From: Amycolatopsis sulphurea
GTDB taxonomy: Bacteria; Actinomycetota; Actinomycetes; Mycobacteriales; Pseudonocardiaceae
Assembly (NCBI RefSeq): GCF_002564045.1
Contig: NZ_PDJK01000002.1
Location: 372,001-436,000 of the forward strand
Reading direction: 5' to 3'
Length of the DNA: 64,000 nt
Positions 42,059 to 52,067 of this stretch are shown here, in pieces. The stretch's first letter is position 1, and each line of letters begins with the position of its first letter. Made by a program: the position numbers and the translations under genes. Below the pieces are notes generated by a model. That model was not told the DNA's origin. It did not search any database and was given only the letters and a program-made list of their open reading frames with translations.

Positions 42059-42856
42059 TGTTGTGTTGTGGCCATATACCCAAACCATCCGAACCCACCA
42101 CCCGGCGACCCATGCCGATGACGAGATCATCTGCTCCAACCAGCTGCCCCGCCTGGTCAACCAGACCAGGTGGCCAGCTCACCCGGCCTGTCCACGCCGC
42201 TCGGCCTGACCATCTTGGGCGTCTCCATCTGGGCGTCTCCATCCACACCACCCAGACCGCCCGCCCCATCGAGCCGCCCGAGCCAGACTGCTCACCTGGG
42301 CCTCTCAGACCAACCGTCCGGACAGGCGAGCCACCCCGCGGTCCGCGCAGCCAACTGGCCCGATCGGATGGCCCGGCCACTCCCCCGACCATCCGATCCA
42401 GCCACATGACGCGGCCATCTGATCAACCCAGGTGATGTAGTCGGCGCATCCCCTTCAGCCGGTAAGGCCTCTCCCGGCCTGACCACGGGAGCTTTACCCA
42501 CCGTCCTGATCACCAGACCATCCTGATCACCAAAACCCGGTCACGCAGCCAGGTCGTCCGGCCTGCCCATCCCGATTACTCACCCGGAGTCCGGCTATCC
42601 GATCCGATCGGCGGAGCCGATCGGCGAGTCCGATTGGATGGTCCGGTTATCCAGCCCGACCATCCAGACCGGCCATCCGGCCTTCAGCCGGTCAGCGTCA
42701 CCTGGTCTGATCATCTGGTCCTTCCCCGCGATGGGGTACCTGAATGACGCCACCATGCGGGGAACCGTGGGGAAGGAGTTTCCGGGACCAGCAGGGCGAT
42801 ACAGCTGTGGCGGGTCGCACGCTCGGCGAGGTCGGGTGGATGCGACACTGCCAGGC
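42059..42856. other. Gene-free interval rich in degenerate CATCC/GATC motifs
   Basis: No protein-like frame was found over 800 bp. The sequence repeats short words such as GACCATCC, CCATCCG and GATCA in loose order, with a small inverted repeat CCTGGTC, AACCA, GACCAGG at 42152-42170. It differs in texture from neighbouring genes and may be an eroded array or element. The bioF promoter should be near its right end. Confidence 0.5.
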
Positions 42857-44029
42857 GTGAACGCCTCGCCAGCACTGCCGCCGGACAACGTTTTCGACTG
42901 GCTTGACGGTGAGGCCGGGAAGCGGGCGGAAGCAGGACTCACCCGCCGCCTCCGGCCGCGGCCGGCGCAGCCGGACGAGCTGGATCTGGCGGGCAACGAC
43001 TACCTCGGCCTCGCCAGGGACAAGAGGGTCGCCGGAGCGGCCGCGGCGGCTGCGTTGCGGTGGGGAGCGGGGGCCACCGGGTCCCGCCTGGTGACCGGTT
43101 CGACCGAGCTGCACGCGGAGCTGGAGCACGAGCTGGCCCGATTCTGCGGGGCGCAGGCTGCGCTCGTCTTCTCCTCCGGATTCGCGGCAAACCTCGGTGC
43201 GGTGACGGCGCTGTCCGGTTCGGAATCCGCGATCGTCAGCGACAAGTACGTGCACGCCTCGCTGATCGAAGGCTGCCGGCTCTCCCGGGCCGATGTGGCG
43301 GCGGTTGCGCACTCGACCCCAGACGCGGTCCGCCGCGCGCTGGCCACGCGGCGGAAGCCACGGGCGCTGGTGGTCACCGAATCGATCTTCTCGGTGGACG
43401 GCGACCTCGCCCCGCTCGCGGAGCTGGCCGGAATCTGCCGCGAGCACAGCGCGGCGCTGCTCGTCGACGACGCTCATGGCCTCGGTGTGCTCGGCGAGGG
43501 CGGCCGGGGCGCGGTGTACGCGGCCGGGCTGTCCGCGGCCCCGGATGTCGTCACCACATGCACGCTGTCCAAAGCACTCGGCGCGCAGGGCGGAGCGGTG
43601 ATCGGTCCACGCCGGGTGATCCGGCATCTGGTGGAGACGGCGCGCAGCTTCATCTTCGACACCGCGCTGGCGCCCGCGAGTGCCGCCGCGGCGCTGGCCG
43701 CGCTGGGCGTGCTCAAGTCCGAACCGGACCTGCCGGCGAAGGCGACCGGCAACGCGGCGAACCTGGCCATGCAGCTGAAGGCCGCCGGGCTGAGCGTCAC
43801 CCTCCCGGAAGCCGCGGTCATCTCAGTGCGCGCGCCATCCCCGGAAACCGCGGTCGGATGGGCGGAATCCTGTGCCGAGCAAGGAATCCGCGTCGCCTGT
43901 TTCCGGCCGCCGTCGGTGCCGGACGGGGTCTCCCGGCTCCGCCTGACCGCCCGCGCCGACCTGACCGAGTCCGATGTGGACCGTGCGGTGAAGGTCGTCA
44001 CCGCGACCGCGCCCCGCGACGCCACCTGA
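42857..44029 (+). CDS. bioF: 8-amino-7-oxononanoate synthase
   Basis: BioF joins pimeloyl-ACP (or CoA) to L-alanine with loss of CO2, the first committed step of the biotin ring pathway. The protein has 390 residues in the alpha-oxoamine synthase family. The conserved N-terminal NDYLGLARD, substrate site GSRLVTGSTELHAELE, and HASLIEGCRLS are present, DDAHGLGVLG holds the cofactor Asp and His, and the PLP Lys is in TCTLSKALGAQGGAVIG. GTG 42857 is chosen by family N-terminus; its ribosome binding site is weak. No other bio gene is adjacent. A closely related activity such as 2-amino-3-ketobutyrate ligase is less likely. Confidence 0.88.
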   Translation: MNASPALPPDNVFDWLDGEAGKRAEAGLTRRLRPRPAQPDELDLAGNDYLGLARDKRVAGAAAAAALRWGAGATGSRLVTGSTELHAELEHELARFCGAQAALVFSSGFAANLGAVTALSGSESAIVSDKYVHASLIEGCRLSRADVAAVAHSTPDAVRRALATRRKPRALVVTESIFSVDGDLAPLAELAGICREHSAALLVDDAHGLGVLGEGGRGAVYAAGLSAAPDVVTTCTLSKALGAQGGAVIGPRRVIRHLVETARSFIFDTALAPASAAAALAALGVLKSEPDLPAKATGNAANLAMQLKAAGLSVTLPEAAVISVRAPSPETAVGWAESCAEQGIRVACFRPPSVPDGVSRLRLTARADLTESDVDRAVKVVTATAPRDAT

Positions 44030-44082
44030 GCGGAGTCGGCCGCGCGGAGAACACCCCGCGTCCGCCCAAGCCGGTTGGAAGG

Positions 44083-44290
44083 CCGGCAACCCGGCAACCC
44101 GGCAACCCGGCAACCCGGCAACCCGGCAACCCGGCAACCCGGCAACCCGGCAACCCGGCAACCCGGCAACCCGGCAACCCGGCAACCCGGCAACCCGGCA
44201 ACCCGGCAACCCGGCAACCCGGCAACCCGGCAACCCGGCAACCCGGCAACCCGGCAACCCGGCAACCCGGCAACCCGGCAACCCGGCAAC
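44083..44290. repeat. Perfect 8-bp tandem repeat, 26 copies
   Basis: The unit CCGGCAAC is repeated without error over 208 bp. Because 8 is not a multiple of 3, each frame through it reads an 8-residue cycle (for example RQPGNPAT); this should not be read as protein. It lies between the bioF stop and the stop of the convergent ElaA gene. Perfect conservation suggests recent expansion by slippage and likely copy-number variation between strains. Confidence 0.97.
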
Positions 44291-44336
44291 GAAAAGCGAA
44301 CCACGCGGCCTCAGCCCGCGCAATGGCCAAGTAAGA

Positions 44337-44780
44337 TCAACCAGCACCAGCCGCCCGCCGCATGGTCCGGTGCGGGATGCCGTCCTCCAGAAACTCGTCC
44401 CCCTCGGCCACAAAGCCGAACCGCGCGTACAGGCTCTGCGCATAAACCTGCGCGTCCAGGACGAACTCGCCGGTGGCGTGCTCCAGCGCCGCAGTCATCA
44501 ACTGGGCGGCGAGGCCCCGGCCGCGAGCTGCGCGGGCGGTGACCACCCGGCCGATCCGGCCCACACCACCGGGATCGGCCAGCACCCGCAGGTAGGCCAG
44601 GGGGTCACCGTCGTCCCCACTCAGCCACAGGTGCCGGGTGTCCGGATTCAGGTCCCGGCCGTCGAGGTCGGCGTACGCGCAGTCCTGCTCCACGACGAAC
44701 ACCTCGGCTCGCAACCGGAGAATCGCGTAGAGCTGGGCGGCAGTCAGGTCGGGACCGGCCGCGTGGTGCAGGGTCGTCAC
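44337..44780 (-). CDS. ElaA-family GNAT acetyltransferase
   Basis: A 147-residue acetyltransferase of the ElaA type. The opening LYAILRLRAEVFVVEQDCAYADLDGRD is the family hallmark. The acetyl-CoA loop is RVVTARAARGRGLAAQLM near residue 77, and the C-terminal YAQSLYARFGFVAEGDEFLEDGIPHRTM is also typical. The substrate is unknown. The start is at 44780. Convergent with bioF across the tandem repeat. Confidence 0.88.
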   Translation of the reverse strand: MTTLHHAAGPDLTAAQLYAILRLRAEVFVVEQDCAYADLDGRDLNPDTRHLWLSGDDGDPLAYLRVLADPGGVGRIGRVVTARAARGRGLAAQLMTAALEHATGEFVLDAQVYAQSLYARFGFVAEGDEFLEDGIPHRTMRRAAGAG

Positions 44781-44799
44781 CCGCCCTGCTTAACACAAG

Positions 44800-45636
44800 T
44801 TAGCCGAACAGCCGCTGCTGGGACTGCGCCGCGATGACTCCGGAGTACGCGGACACCCGGGTGTACACGCCCGGCTTGCCGGCCTTCGCGCACCCGTCGC
44901 CGAAGGAGACGATGCCGATCAGCGTGTCGCCGACCATCAGCGGGCCGCCCGAGTCGCCCTGGCAGGCGTCCGTTCCGCCCTGCGGGTAGCCGGCGCAGAC
45001 CATCTTCGCCGGATCGTAGGTGTCGTACGCACTCTTGCAGCTGCTGTCGCTCACCAGCGGGACGTCCGCGCTGCGCAGGAGGTCGGAACGCTGGCCGCCC
45101 TCGGCGAGCCGGCCCCAGCCGAGCACGGTCGCCCGGGTTCCCTCGGCGTAGAGCGACCGCTCGGACGAACCGGCTGGTTTGGCCGGGCGATAGGGCAGCT
45201 GCCCGCGCACGCTGAGGACGGCCAAGTCGTCACCTTTCGTCGGATCGGTGAACTCCGGGGAGATCCAGGCCCGCGACACAGCGAGCATCACGCCGTCCGA
45301 GCTGCGCTTGTCCTGCCGCCCGGCGACCACGCGCATGTCCGTGGGGGAGATCGCCTTGGCGCAGTGCGCCGCGGTGGCCACCGCCGTCGAGCTGACGATC
45401 ACCGCGCCGCAGAACTGGTTGCCGCTCTGGTCGGTGAGGTACGCCGCGTACGGGTAGTCGGCCACCGAGGCCTCCCCGCCGCCGACGATCCGCGGCTGCG
45501 CGGCCTGGGACCCGCTGGTCCCCGGCGCCGGCTCGTCGGGACCGGTGGCCCACGCCGAGCCGACCGGCACCGCGACCGCGGCGGCGAGCAGCGCCCCCAC
45601 CACGAGCAGGAGCGGACGGCGGAGTGTGGTGGGCAT
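44800..45636 (-). CDS. Secreted trypsin-like serine protease
   Basis: A 278-residue S1-family protease with signal peptide (LLLVVGALLAAAVAVPVGSAWA, residues about 9-30). The zymogen cleavage site is R-IVGG with the mature chain starting at Ile50. The catalytic triad is complete: His91 in TAAHC, Asp137 in DDLAV, and Ser229 in CQGDSGGP. Asp223, six residues before the Ser, fits trypsin specificity for Arg/Lys. Two Cys pairs (76/92, 204/225 region) are compatible with disulfides. It is expected to act outside the cell. ATG 45636. Confidence 0.92.
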   Translation of the reverse strand: MPTTLRRPLLLVVGALLAAAVAVPVGSAWATGPDEPAPGTSGSQAAQPRIVGGGEASVADYPYAAYLTDQSGNQFCGAVIVSSTAVATAAHCAKAISPTDMRVVAGRQDKRSSDGVMLAVSRAWISPEFTDPTKGDDLAVLSVRGQLPYRPAKPAGSSERSLYAEGTRATVLGWGRLAEGGQRSDLLRSADVPLVSDSSCKSAYDTYDPAKMVCAGYPQGGTDACQGDSGGPLMVGDTLIGIVSFGDGCAKAGKPGVYTRVSAYSGVIAAQSQQRLFG

Positions 45637-45812
45637 GGGATTTCCCCTTCGGCCGGTGAATACGTCGTCGAGGCCCGGACGCGCCCGGGAGCCATCCGAC
45701 TCCGGCGCGTGAACAACGGGGCCGCGATTACCCTAAACGGAGCAGGCCCGAAGCGGTGTCACTGGAACGGGTGGATTCTGCCCGACCGGTGGACGTTTGC
45801 TTAGCTGGTGAC

Positions 45813-46673
45813 ATGCGTGCGAGAACGGCCGCCGCAGCCGGCGTCCTGGGGGTATCGCTGCTGACCGGATGCGCGGCCCCGGCCCCGGAGCCACCCCCGG
45901 CCAGTCCGTTGCGCGCCCCCGGGAATCCGGCGAGCCCGGCAGTTCCGGCAACCCGGACGAGCGGGACACCGCCACCGATCACCTGGCAGGTGGGTGCCCG
46001 CCCGCTGCCGCTGCGCCCGGACGGCTTCGGCGAGATCCTGCCCACCCCACCCGAACTGGTGAATCGGGCATTGCCCACCCGGGATCTGCTCCCGCCTCCC
46101 GCGAACGATCGGTACGCCGCGAACGTCACCGCGGTGCCCGCCGACGTGCTCGCCCGCAGTACCTGGCTACCCGCGTGCCCCGTCGCTTCGGCCGACCTGC
46201 GGTACGTCACGCTCTCCTTCTGGGGTTTCGACGGACGCGCGCACACGGGAGAGCTGCTGGTCCGCCAGGACGCGGCGAAGCCGCTCACCGACGCGTTCGG
46301 CGAGCTGTTCGCGCAGCGGTTCCCGATCGAAGAGATGCGGATCACCGCGCCGGCCGAACTCGACGCCGCGCCGACCGGCGACGGGAACAACACGAGCGCC
46401 TTCGTGTGCCGTCCGGCACGCGGGCAGACGAACTGGTCCGCGCACGCGTACGGGCTCGCGGTGGACGTCGATCCGTTCTGCAATCCCTATACCAAGGGCG
46501 ATCTCGTCCTGCCGGAGCTCGCTTCGTCCTATGTGGACCGGAAGAACGTGCGACCGGGCATGGTGCTGGCCGGCGATCCGGTGGTACGGGCGTTCGCGCG
46601 GGAGGGCTGGCAGTGGGGTGGCGCGTGGCGGTCGCCGACCGATCGGATGCACTTCACCGCCACCGGCGCATGA
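45813..46673 (+). CDS. M15-family D-Ala-D-Ala carboxypeptidase-like lipoprotein
   Basis: A 286-residue predicted lipoprotein: signal ARTAAAAGVLGVSLLTGC with lipobox L-L-T-G-C. A Pro-rich spacer of about 60 residues leads to an M15 peptidase domain. The zinc motif is WSAHAYGLAVDVDPFC (S-x-H-x-x-G-x-A-x-D), and the third ligand His lies in DRMHFTA near the C-terminus. Such enzymes cut D-Ala-D-Ala or related cell-wall peptide bonds. ATG 45813 directly follows the promoter region; the upstream start at 45756 is less suitable as it would bury the signal. Divergent from the serine protease gene. Confidence 0.85.
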   Translation: MRARTAAAAGVLGVSLLTGCAAPAPEPPPASPLRAPGNPASPAVPATRTSGTPPPITWQVGARPLPLRPDGFGEILPTPPELVNRALPTRDLLPPPANDRYAANVTAVPADVLARSTWLPACPVASADLRYVTLSFWGFDGRAHTGELLVRQDAAKPLTDAFGELFAQRFPIEEMRITAPAELDAAPTGDGNNTSAFVCRPARGQTNWSAHAYGLAVDVDPFCNPYTKGDLVLPELASSYVDRKNVRPGMVLAGDPVVRAFAREGWQWGGAWRSPTDRMHFTATGA

Positions 46674-46741
46674 GCGGGAACACCCTGGCACGCGGCCCGG
46701 TTGACTAGTCTGGACCCCACTGGCTCTCGGAAAGGACCGCT

Positions 46742-48136
46742 GTGCCGCACTACGACCTGGTGATCGTCGGGACCGGCTCGGGCAACTCCGTCCCCGGCCC
46801 GGAATTCGCGGACCGGAAGATCGCGATCGTCGAGAAGGGCGTGTTCGGCGGCACCTGCCTGAACGTCGGCTGCATCCCGACCAAGATGTTCGTCTACGCG
46901 GCGGATGTCGCGGCCACCCCGGCCCACAGCGCTCGCTACGGGGTGGACGAGCGGCTCGACGGCGTGCGCTGGCCGGACATCCGGGACCGGATCTTCGGCC
47001 GGATCGATCCGATCGCCGAAGGCGGCGCGGAGTACCGGACGAACCACGAGGACAACCGGAACGTCGACGTCTACCGGGGTGAAGGCCGGTTCACCGGCCT
47101 GCGGCAGCTGCGCGTGCAATTCCCCGGTGAACGGCCGGACGAGGTGCTCACCGCGGACCGGTTCGTGCTCGCCGCGGGCGGACGGCCGGTGGTGCCGGAG
47201 GTGCCAGGGCTGGCCGAGACCGGCTTCCACACCTCCGACACCGTGATGCGGCTGGACGAGCTGCCGGCCCGGATCGTGATCATCGGCGGCGGCTACATCG
47301 CGGCCGAATTCGCGCACGTGTTCGCGTCGTTCGGGGTGGCGGTGACCGTGGTCAACCGCTCCGGCGCGTTGCTGCGCCAGGAAGACGAGGACATCAGCGC
47401 GCGGTTCACGGAGCTGGCCGCGGAGCGGTTCGACGTGCGGCTGGAGCGCAAGACGCTGCGCGCCCGCCGGACCGCCAAGGGCGTGGCGCTGGACCTCGAA
47501 GGTCCCCGCGGCGCCGAGACCGTGGAGGCCGACCTGATCCTCGTGGCCGCCGGGCGCAGGCCGAACTCCGATCTGCTCGACGTGGCCGCCACCGGCGTGG
47601 TCACCGACGAGACCGGGCACGTGGTGGTGGACGACTACCAGGAGACCTCCGTCGAGGGCATCTACGCGCTCGGCGATCTTTCGTCGCCGCTGGAGCTCAA
47701 GCACGTCGCCAATCACGAAGCCCGCGTGGTGCAGCACAATCTCCTGCACCCGGACGCCCGGATCAAGGCCGACCACCGCTTCGTGCCACACGCGGTGTTC
47801 ACCGCGCCGCAGGTCGCCTCGGTCGGTCTGACCGAGCGCGAGGCCGTGCGCCGTGGACTGTCCTATGTGGTCTCGAAGCAGGACTACGCGGGCATCGCCT
47901 ACGGCTGGGCGATGGAGGACACCACCGGCTTCGCGAAGCTGCTCGCCGATCCGGCGACCGGGCAGCTGCTGGGCGCGCACCTCATCGGCCCGCAGGCGTC
48001 CACCGTGATCCAGCCGCTGATCCAGGCGATGAGCTTCGGCCTCGACGCGCGGTCGATGGCCCGTGGCCAGTACTGGATCCACCCGGCGATGCCGGAGCTG
48101 ATCGAGAACGCACTGCTCAACCTTCCGCTGGACTGA
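46742..48136 (+). CDS. mtr: Mycothione reductase
   Basis: Reduces mycothiol disulfide with NADPH, keeping the main actinobacterial thiol reduced. The protein has 464 residues. The FAD motif is [14 protein letters not shown] (6-19), the redox-active disulfide is Cys39 and Cys44 in [14 protein letters not shown], and the NADPH motif is [21 protein letters not shown] near 180. The C-terminal His447 and Glu452 (HPAMPELIE) complete the active site. The start is GTG 46742, with GGAAAGGA upstream. Mycothiol use fits an actinobacterium. Confidence 0.95.
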   Translation: MPHYDLVIVGTGSGNSVPGPEFADRKIAIVEKGVFGGTCLNVGCIPTKMFVYAADVAATPAHSARYGVDERLDGVRWPDIRDRIFGRIDPIAEGGAEYRTNHEDNRNVDVYRGEGRFTGLRQLRVQFPGERPDEVLTADRFVLAAGGRPVVPEVPGLAETGFHTSDTVMRLDELPARIVIIGGGYIAAEFAHVFASFGVAVTVVNRSGALLRQEDEDISARFTELAAERFDVRLERKTLRARRTAKGVALDLEGPRGAETVEADLILVAAGRRPNSDLLDVAATGVVTDETGHVVVDDYQETSVEGIYALGDLSSPLELKHVANHEARVVQHNLLHPDARIKADHRFVPHAVFTAPQVASVGLTEREAVRRGLSYVVSKQDYAGIAYGWAMEDTTGFAKLLADPATGQLLGAHLIGPQASTVIQPLIQAMSFGLDARSMARGQYWIHPAMPELIENALLNLPLD

Positions 48137-48160
48137 GCGCAAGGACCACCACGACGGCGG

Positions 48161-49411
48161 TCAGACGAAGCGGCGGCGTCCGGCGAGGGCGCCGAACACC
48201 ATCTGCACCAGCAGCACCGCGAGCAGCACTATCAGCGAGACCTGCCAGCCGCCGGTGACGTCGTGCAGCAGGCCGAACACGAACGGCCCGACCGCGGCGA
48301 GCAGGTAGCCGAAGCCCTGCGCCATCCCGGACAGCCGCGCGGTGTCCGCGCCGGTCCGCGCCCGCAGCGCGATCACCGTCAGCGCCAGCGAGAACACGCT
48401 CATCCCGATGCCGATCAGCGCGCTCCACAGCAACGGCGACCAGCCCGGCGCGAGGAGCACCCCGGCCAGCCCGGCGGCCCCGCATCCGCCCATCCCCACG
48501 ATCCACGCGCTCTGGCTGCCCTGGCGCGCCGCGATCGGCGGAATCACCAGGCTGATCGGCACCGCGATAACCGAGATCAGCCCGAGCAGCAGCCCGGCCG
48601 CGCTCTTGCTCACCCCGGAGTCGATGAACACCTGCGGCAGCCAGCCCATCACCACGTAGGCGATGAACGACTGCAGGCCGAAGAACGTGGTCACGATCCA
48701 GGCCAGCGGGCTGCGCAGCAGGGACCGCCCGGCGCCGTCCGCGGCCGGGCTCGGGGAGCGTCCGCCGCCACGCGTGGCGAGGAACCAGACGAGCAACGCG
48801 ATCGCGGCCACTACGGCCCACGAGCCGAGCGCGGCCCGCCAACCGCCCAGCGCCGTTTCCAGCGGTGGGCTGAGCGCGGAGCCCGCCGCCCCACCGCCCT
48901 GCAGCGCGGCGGTGTAGACACCGGTCATCAGCCCGACCCGCGCCGGGAAGGAATCCTTGATCACCACCGGGATCAGCACGTTGACCAGGGCGATTCCGGC
49001 GGTGGCCACGAGGGTGCCGCCGAGCACCACGTAGGGACCGTCGAGCACCCGTACGACCAGCCCGAAGGTGAGGACGCCGAGCGCGAACCCGATCGCCGTG
49101 CCGATGCCGAACCGGCGGGAAAGCAGTGGCGCGGCCATCCCGGCAGCGGCGAAGCACAGGCCGGGCACCGTCGTCAGCACGCTCGCCCACAGCGCGGAGG
49201 CACCCAGCCCCGTGCGCATTTCGGCGAGCAACGGGCCGACGCTGGTGATGGCCGGCCGTAGATTCAGCGCCGTGAGCACCACCGCGACCGCGAGCAGAAC
49301 GCCACCCGCGATCACCCCCGGCCGCGTCGCCTCGATCCCGCCCTCCAGCTCCAGTTCGAGCCGGTCGGCGTACGCGGGCGGACGGGCGGCGGAGTCAGGC
49401 GAGTCGACGGA
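48161..49411 (-). CDS. MFS transporter, CynX/NimT (cyanate permease-like) family
   Basis: A 416-residue major-facilitator protein with 12 predicted helices. The stretch LTALNLRPAITSVGPLLAEM after helix 1 is the CynX/NimT hallmark, and PVVIKDSFPARVGLMTGVYTAALQGGGAAG also fits. Substrates of this family include cyanate and 2-nitroimidazole; here it is unknown. GTG 49411 is proposed, but ATG 49435 (eight codons longer) is possible as neither has a strong ribosome binding site. It is divergent from a GntR regulator, 52 nt apart, which likely controls it. Confidence 0.85.
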   Translation of the reverse strand, partial: SVDSPDSAARPPAYADRLELELEGGIEATRPGVIAGGVLLAVAVVLTALNLRPAITSVGPLLAEMRTGLGASALWASVLTTVPGLCFAAAGMAAPLLSRRFGIGTAIGFALGVLTFGLVVRVLDGPYVVLGGTLVATAGIALVNVLIPVVIKDSFPARVGLMTGVYTAALQGGGAAGSALSPPLETALGGWRAALGSWAVVAAIALLVWFLATRGGGRSPSPAADGAGRSLLRSPLAWIVTTFFGLQSFIAYVVMGWLPQVFIDSGVSKSAAGLLLGLISVIAVPISLVIPPIAARQGSQSAWIVGMGGCGAAGLAGVLLAPGWSPLLWSALIGIGMSVFSLALTVIALRARTGADTARLSGMAQGFGYLLAAVGPFVFGLLHDVTGGWQVSLIVLLAVLLVQMVFGALAGRRRFV

Positions 49412-49462
49412 CACGTGCGCTACTCTGCCATACATAGGATGATTGGATGAAGGGATTTACCT

Positions 49463-50137
49463 GTGCCGTTGGCCACCACCCGCCGCGCCGGACTCGTCGA
49501 CCAGGTCATCGACCAGCTGCGCCAGGCGGTCCGGGACGGGGAATGGCCGGTCGGGCACCGGATCCCGACCGAGGCGGAACTCGTCGCCCAGCTCGGGGTC
49601 GGCCGCAACACAGTGCGGGAGGCGGTCCGCGCGCTCGCGCACACCGGCATCCTGGAAGTCCGCCAGGGCGACGGCACCTACGTGCGCGCGACGAGCGATC
49701 TGTCCGGCGCGGTCCGCCGGCTGTGCGGCACCGAGCTGCGTGAAGTGCTGCAGGTGCGGCGGATCCTGGAAGTGGAGGGGGCACGGCTGGCCGCCGCCGC
49801 CCGCACGGAGGAGGACTTGGCCGGTCTGCGCGAGCTGCTGACCCGGCGCGCCACCGACTGGCGCGAGGGCCGCGTTGAGGATTTCGCCCGCACGGACGCG
49901 GAATTCCACCTCGACGTCGTCCGCTGCGGGCACAACGAGCTGCTGTTCGAGCTGTACCGCGGTCTGCTGGAGGCGATCACCGCGAGCGTGGCGTCCACTT
50001 CGGACAATTCGGAGCACGCCGAGCGGATCAAGCACGAAGGCCTGGTCGACGCGATCGAGGACGGCGACGTGGACCGCGCCGGCCGGGAGGCCGCGGGCTT
50101 CCTCGAAGAGCTGCTCACCCGGGTGGACCGGGCATGA
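49463..50137 (+). CDS. FadR-type GntR transcriptional regulator
   Basis: A 224-residue GntR-family protein. The winged helix is at residues about 10-75 (GHRIPTEAELVAQLGVGRNTVREAVRALAHTGILEVRQGDGTYV). The C-terminal FCD ligand-binding domain shows the metal-site Asp and His pattern, with FARTDAEFHLDVVRCGHNELL near 140 and KHEGLVDAIEDGD near 195. The GTG start at 49463 has AAGGGA 8 nt upstream. Its position divergent from the MFS gene suggests it represses that transporter in response to a carboxylate ligand. Confidence 0.88.
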   Translation: MPLATTRRAGLVDQVIDQLRQAVRDGEWPVGHRIPTEAELVAQLGVGRNTVREAVRALAHTGILEVRQGDGTYVRATSDLSGAVRRLCGTELREVLQVRRILEVEGARLAAAARTEEDLAGLRELLTRRATDWREGRVEDFARTDAEFHLDVVRCGHNELLFELYRGLLEAITASVASTSDNSEHAERIKHEGLVDAIEDGDVDRAGREAAGFLEELLTRVDRA

Positions 50138-50199
50138 TCAGCCGGTGCGGGCACCGGTCCGGAGTACGCCCGCGACGGTCCTTTGAGGACCCTTCCGGA

Positions 50200-51057
50200 C
50201 TAGGGCAGCGTGAGGATCTCCGCGCCGTCCGCAGTGACGACCAGGGTGTGCTCGAACTGGGCCGTCCACTTCTTGTCCTTCGTGGTGACAGTCCAGTCGT
50301 CGGCCCACATGTCGTAGTCGATGGTGCCGAGCGTGATCATCGGCTCGATGGTGAAGGTCATGCCTTCCTCGATCACCGTGTGCACCGAAGGCTCTTCGTA
50401 GTGCAGCACAGTCGGCGCGGTGTGGAACGCCGGGCCGACGCCGTGACCGGTGAAGTCGCGTACGACGCCGTAGCCGAATCGCTTCGCATACGCCTCGATG
50501 ACGCGGCCGATCACGTTCAGCTGGCGACCGGGACGTACCGCCTTGATCGCACGCGCAGTGGCTTCACGAGTGCGCTCGACGAGCAGCCGCGCCTCTTCGG
50601 ACACGTCGCCGGCCAGGAAAGTGGCGTTGGTGTCGCCGTGCACCCCGCCGATGAACGCGGTCACGTCGATGTTGCAGATATCACCGTCCTCGATCACCGT
50701 CGAGTCCGGAATGCCGTGGCAGATGACCTCGTTCAGCGAAGTGCAGCAGGACTTCGGGTAGCCGCGGTAGCCGAGCGTGGACGGGTAGGCATGGTGGTCG
50801 AGCAGGAACTCGTGCACCGCCTTGTCGATATCGTCGGTGGTCGCGCCCGGCTTGACCGCTTTACCGCCTTCTTCCAGCGCCTGCGCCGCGATCTTCGACG
50901 CCACGCGCATCGCCTCGATCACCTCGGGCGTACGCACGCCGTTGCCGGTGTCCCGTTTCGGCGCCGGCCGGTCGACATACTCGGGGCGGGCGATGTCGGC
51001 GGGGACGGCACGGCGCGGCGTCTGGACGCCGGGCTGCAGCGGAGCACGATCGGGCAT
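50200..51057 (-). CDS. map: Type I methionine aminopeptidase
   Basis: Removes the initiator methionine from nascent proteins. It has 285 residues with an N-terminal extension of about 40 residues (with PxxP-type stretches) seen in actinobacterial MapB. Metal ligands are Asp in CNIDVTAF, Asp in HGDTNATF, His in [12 protein letters not shown], Glu in TFTIEPMI and Glu in [11 protein letters not shown] 51057 is favoured; GTG 51066 is possible. In mycobacteria mapB is near ispG, rip1 and dxr, as here. Confidence 0.95.
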   Translation of the reverse strand: MPDRAPLQPGVQTPRRAVPADIARPEYVDRPAPKRDTGNGVRTPEVIEAMRVASKIAAQALEEGGKAVKPGATTDDIDKAVHEFLLDHHAYPSTLGYRGYPKSCCTSLNEVICHGIPDSTVIEDGDICNIDVTAFIGGVHGDTNATFLAGDVSEEARLLVERTREATARAIKAVRPGRQLNVIGRVIEAYAKRFGYGVVRDFTGHGVGPAFHTAPTVLHYEEPSVHTVIEEGMTFTIEPMITLGTIDYDMWADDWTVTTKDKKWTAQFEHTLVVTADGAEILTLP

Positions 51058-51125
51058 GCCCTCCACCCTACGACGTCCCCGTGAGAACGACCGACCCCCG
51101 CCGGGACCCGGTCAGAACAGCCCGG

Positions 51126-51980
51126 TCAGAACAGCACTGTGGCGTACTGCCCTACCTGCCGGAAGCCGATCTTGCGGTAGGCCGCCAGCGCCGGGGTGTT
51201 GAACCCGTTCACGTACAGGCTCGCGGTGCGGCCGAGCCCGTGGACCAGCCTGCTCACCACCGCGGCGGTGCCCGCGGTGCCGAGCCCGGCGCTGCGGCGG
51301 TCCGGATGCACCCACACGCCCTGGATCTGCCCGACGTCCGCGGACATCGCACCGATCTCGGCCTTGAACACGACTTCGCCGTCCTCGAACCGGGCGAACG
51401 CGCGGCCCCCGGAGATCAGCTCGTTGACCCTGGCCCGGTAGCTGGCCCCGCCGTCCCCGGCCCGCGGGTCGACGCCGACCTCCTCGATGAACATCGCCAC
51501 CGCCGCGGGCAGGTAGCGGTCCAGCTCGTCCGGGCGCACCGCGCGGACCCGCGGGTCGGCGGGCACCAGGGGGCTGCGGTCCAGCGCCAGCAGCGGCTGG
51601 TCCTCGCGCACCTCGCGGGCCGGGCCCCATTCGGTCTCCAGCTCGCCCCACAGCCCGAGCACCTGCTCGGCGGGCCCGACGAGGGAGGAACAGGCGCGCT
51701 GCCGCCGCAGCGCCCGGTCGGCGAACGACCGCAGCGCCGAGGAGTTGCCCCGCAACGGGATCAGGTTCGGCCCGGCGAAGCAGAGTCCGGAAAGCCTGCC
51801 GTAGCGGGCCGGGCGGCTGTCCGCGGCCCACAGCTCGCCACCGAGCCGCCACGGGTCCAGCCCGGCCACCTCGACCCGCGCGCTGACCATGCAGCTGCCC
51901 ACCGGATCCGCGGCGAGCGCAGCACGAACCGCCGGGTAGTCCCGGTCATCGAGCAGCCGGGCGCCGGCAAGCCGCAACAC
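51126..51980 (-). CDS. GNAT acetyltransferase with DUF4081 domain
   Basis: A 284-residue protein: an N-terminal DUF4081 domain (VLRLAGARLLDDRDYPAVRAALAADPVGSCMVSARVE), then a GNAT fold with the acetyl-CoA loop WVHPDRRSAGLGTAGTAAVV near residue 235 and the C-terminal VNGFNTPALAAYRKIGFRQVGQYATVLF. The mycobacterial homologue (Rv2867c) lies next to ispG, in agreement with this neighbourhood. The GTG start at 51980 is uncertain because the longer upstream frame has no family similarity. Substrate unknown. Confidence 0.88.
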   Translation of the reverse strand: MLRLAGARLLDDRDYPAVRAALAADPVGSCMVSARVEVAGLDPWRLGGELWAADSRPARYGRLSGLCFAGPNLIPLRGNSSALRSFADRALRRQRACSSLVGPAEQVLGLWGELETEWGPAREVREDQPLLALDRSPLVPADPRVRAVRPDELDRYLPAAVAMFIEEVGVDPRAGDGGASYRARVNELISGGRAFARFEDGEVVFKAEIGAMSADVGQIQGVWVHPDRRSAGLGTAGTAAVVSRLVHGLGRTASLYVNGFNTPALAAYRKIGFRQVGQYATVLF

Positions 51981-52067
51981 GAAGTCAAGAGTGCCAGAAG
52001 AAGGCGAGGAACGGAACGCACACCGGCCCGGCCGCACCGGTGATCCGGATTTCGGCACAATCGGCGT

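Noticed and set aside
44083..44290. Repeats of GLPGCRVA or RQPGNPAT as a repetitive protein
   Set aside because: All frames through an 8-bp repeat are open and cycle every 8 residues; no frame has a supported start or a domain.
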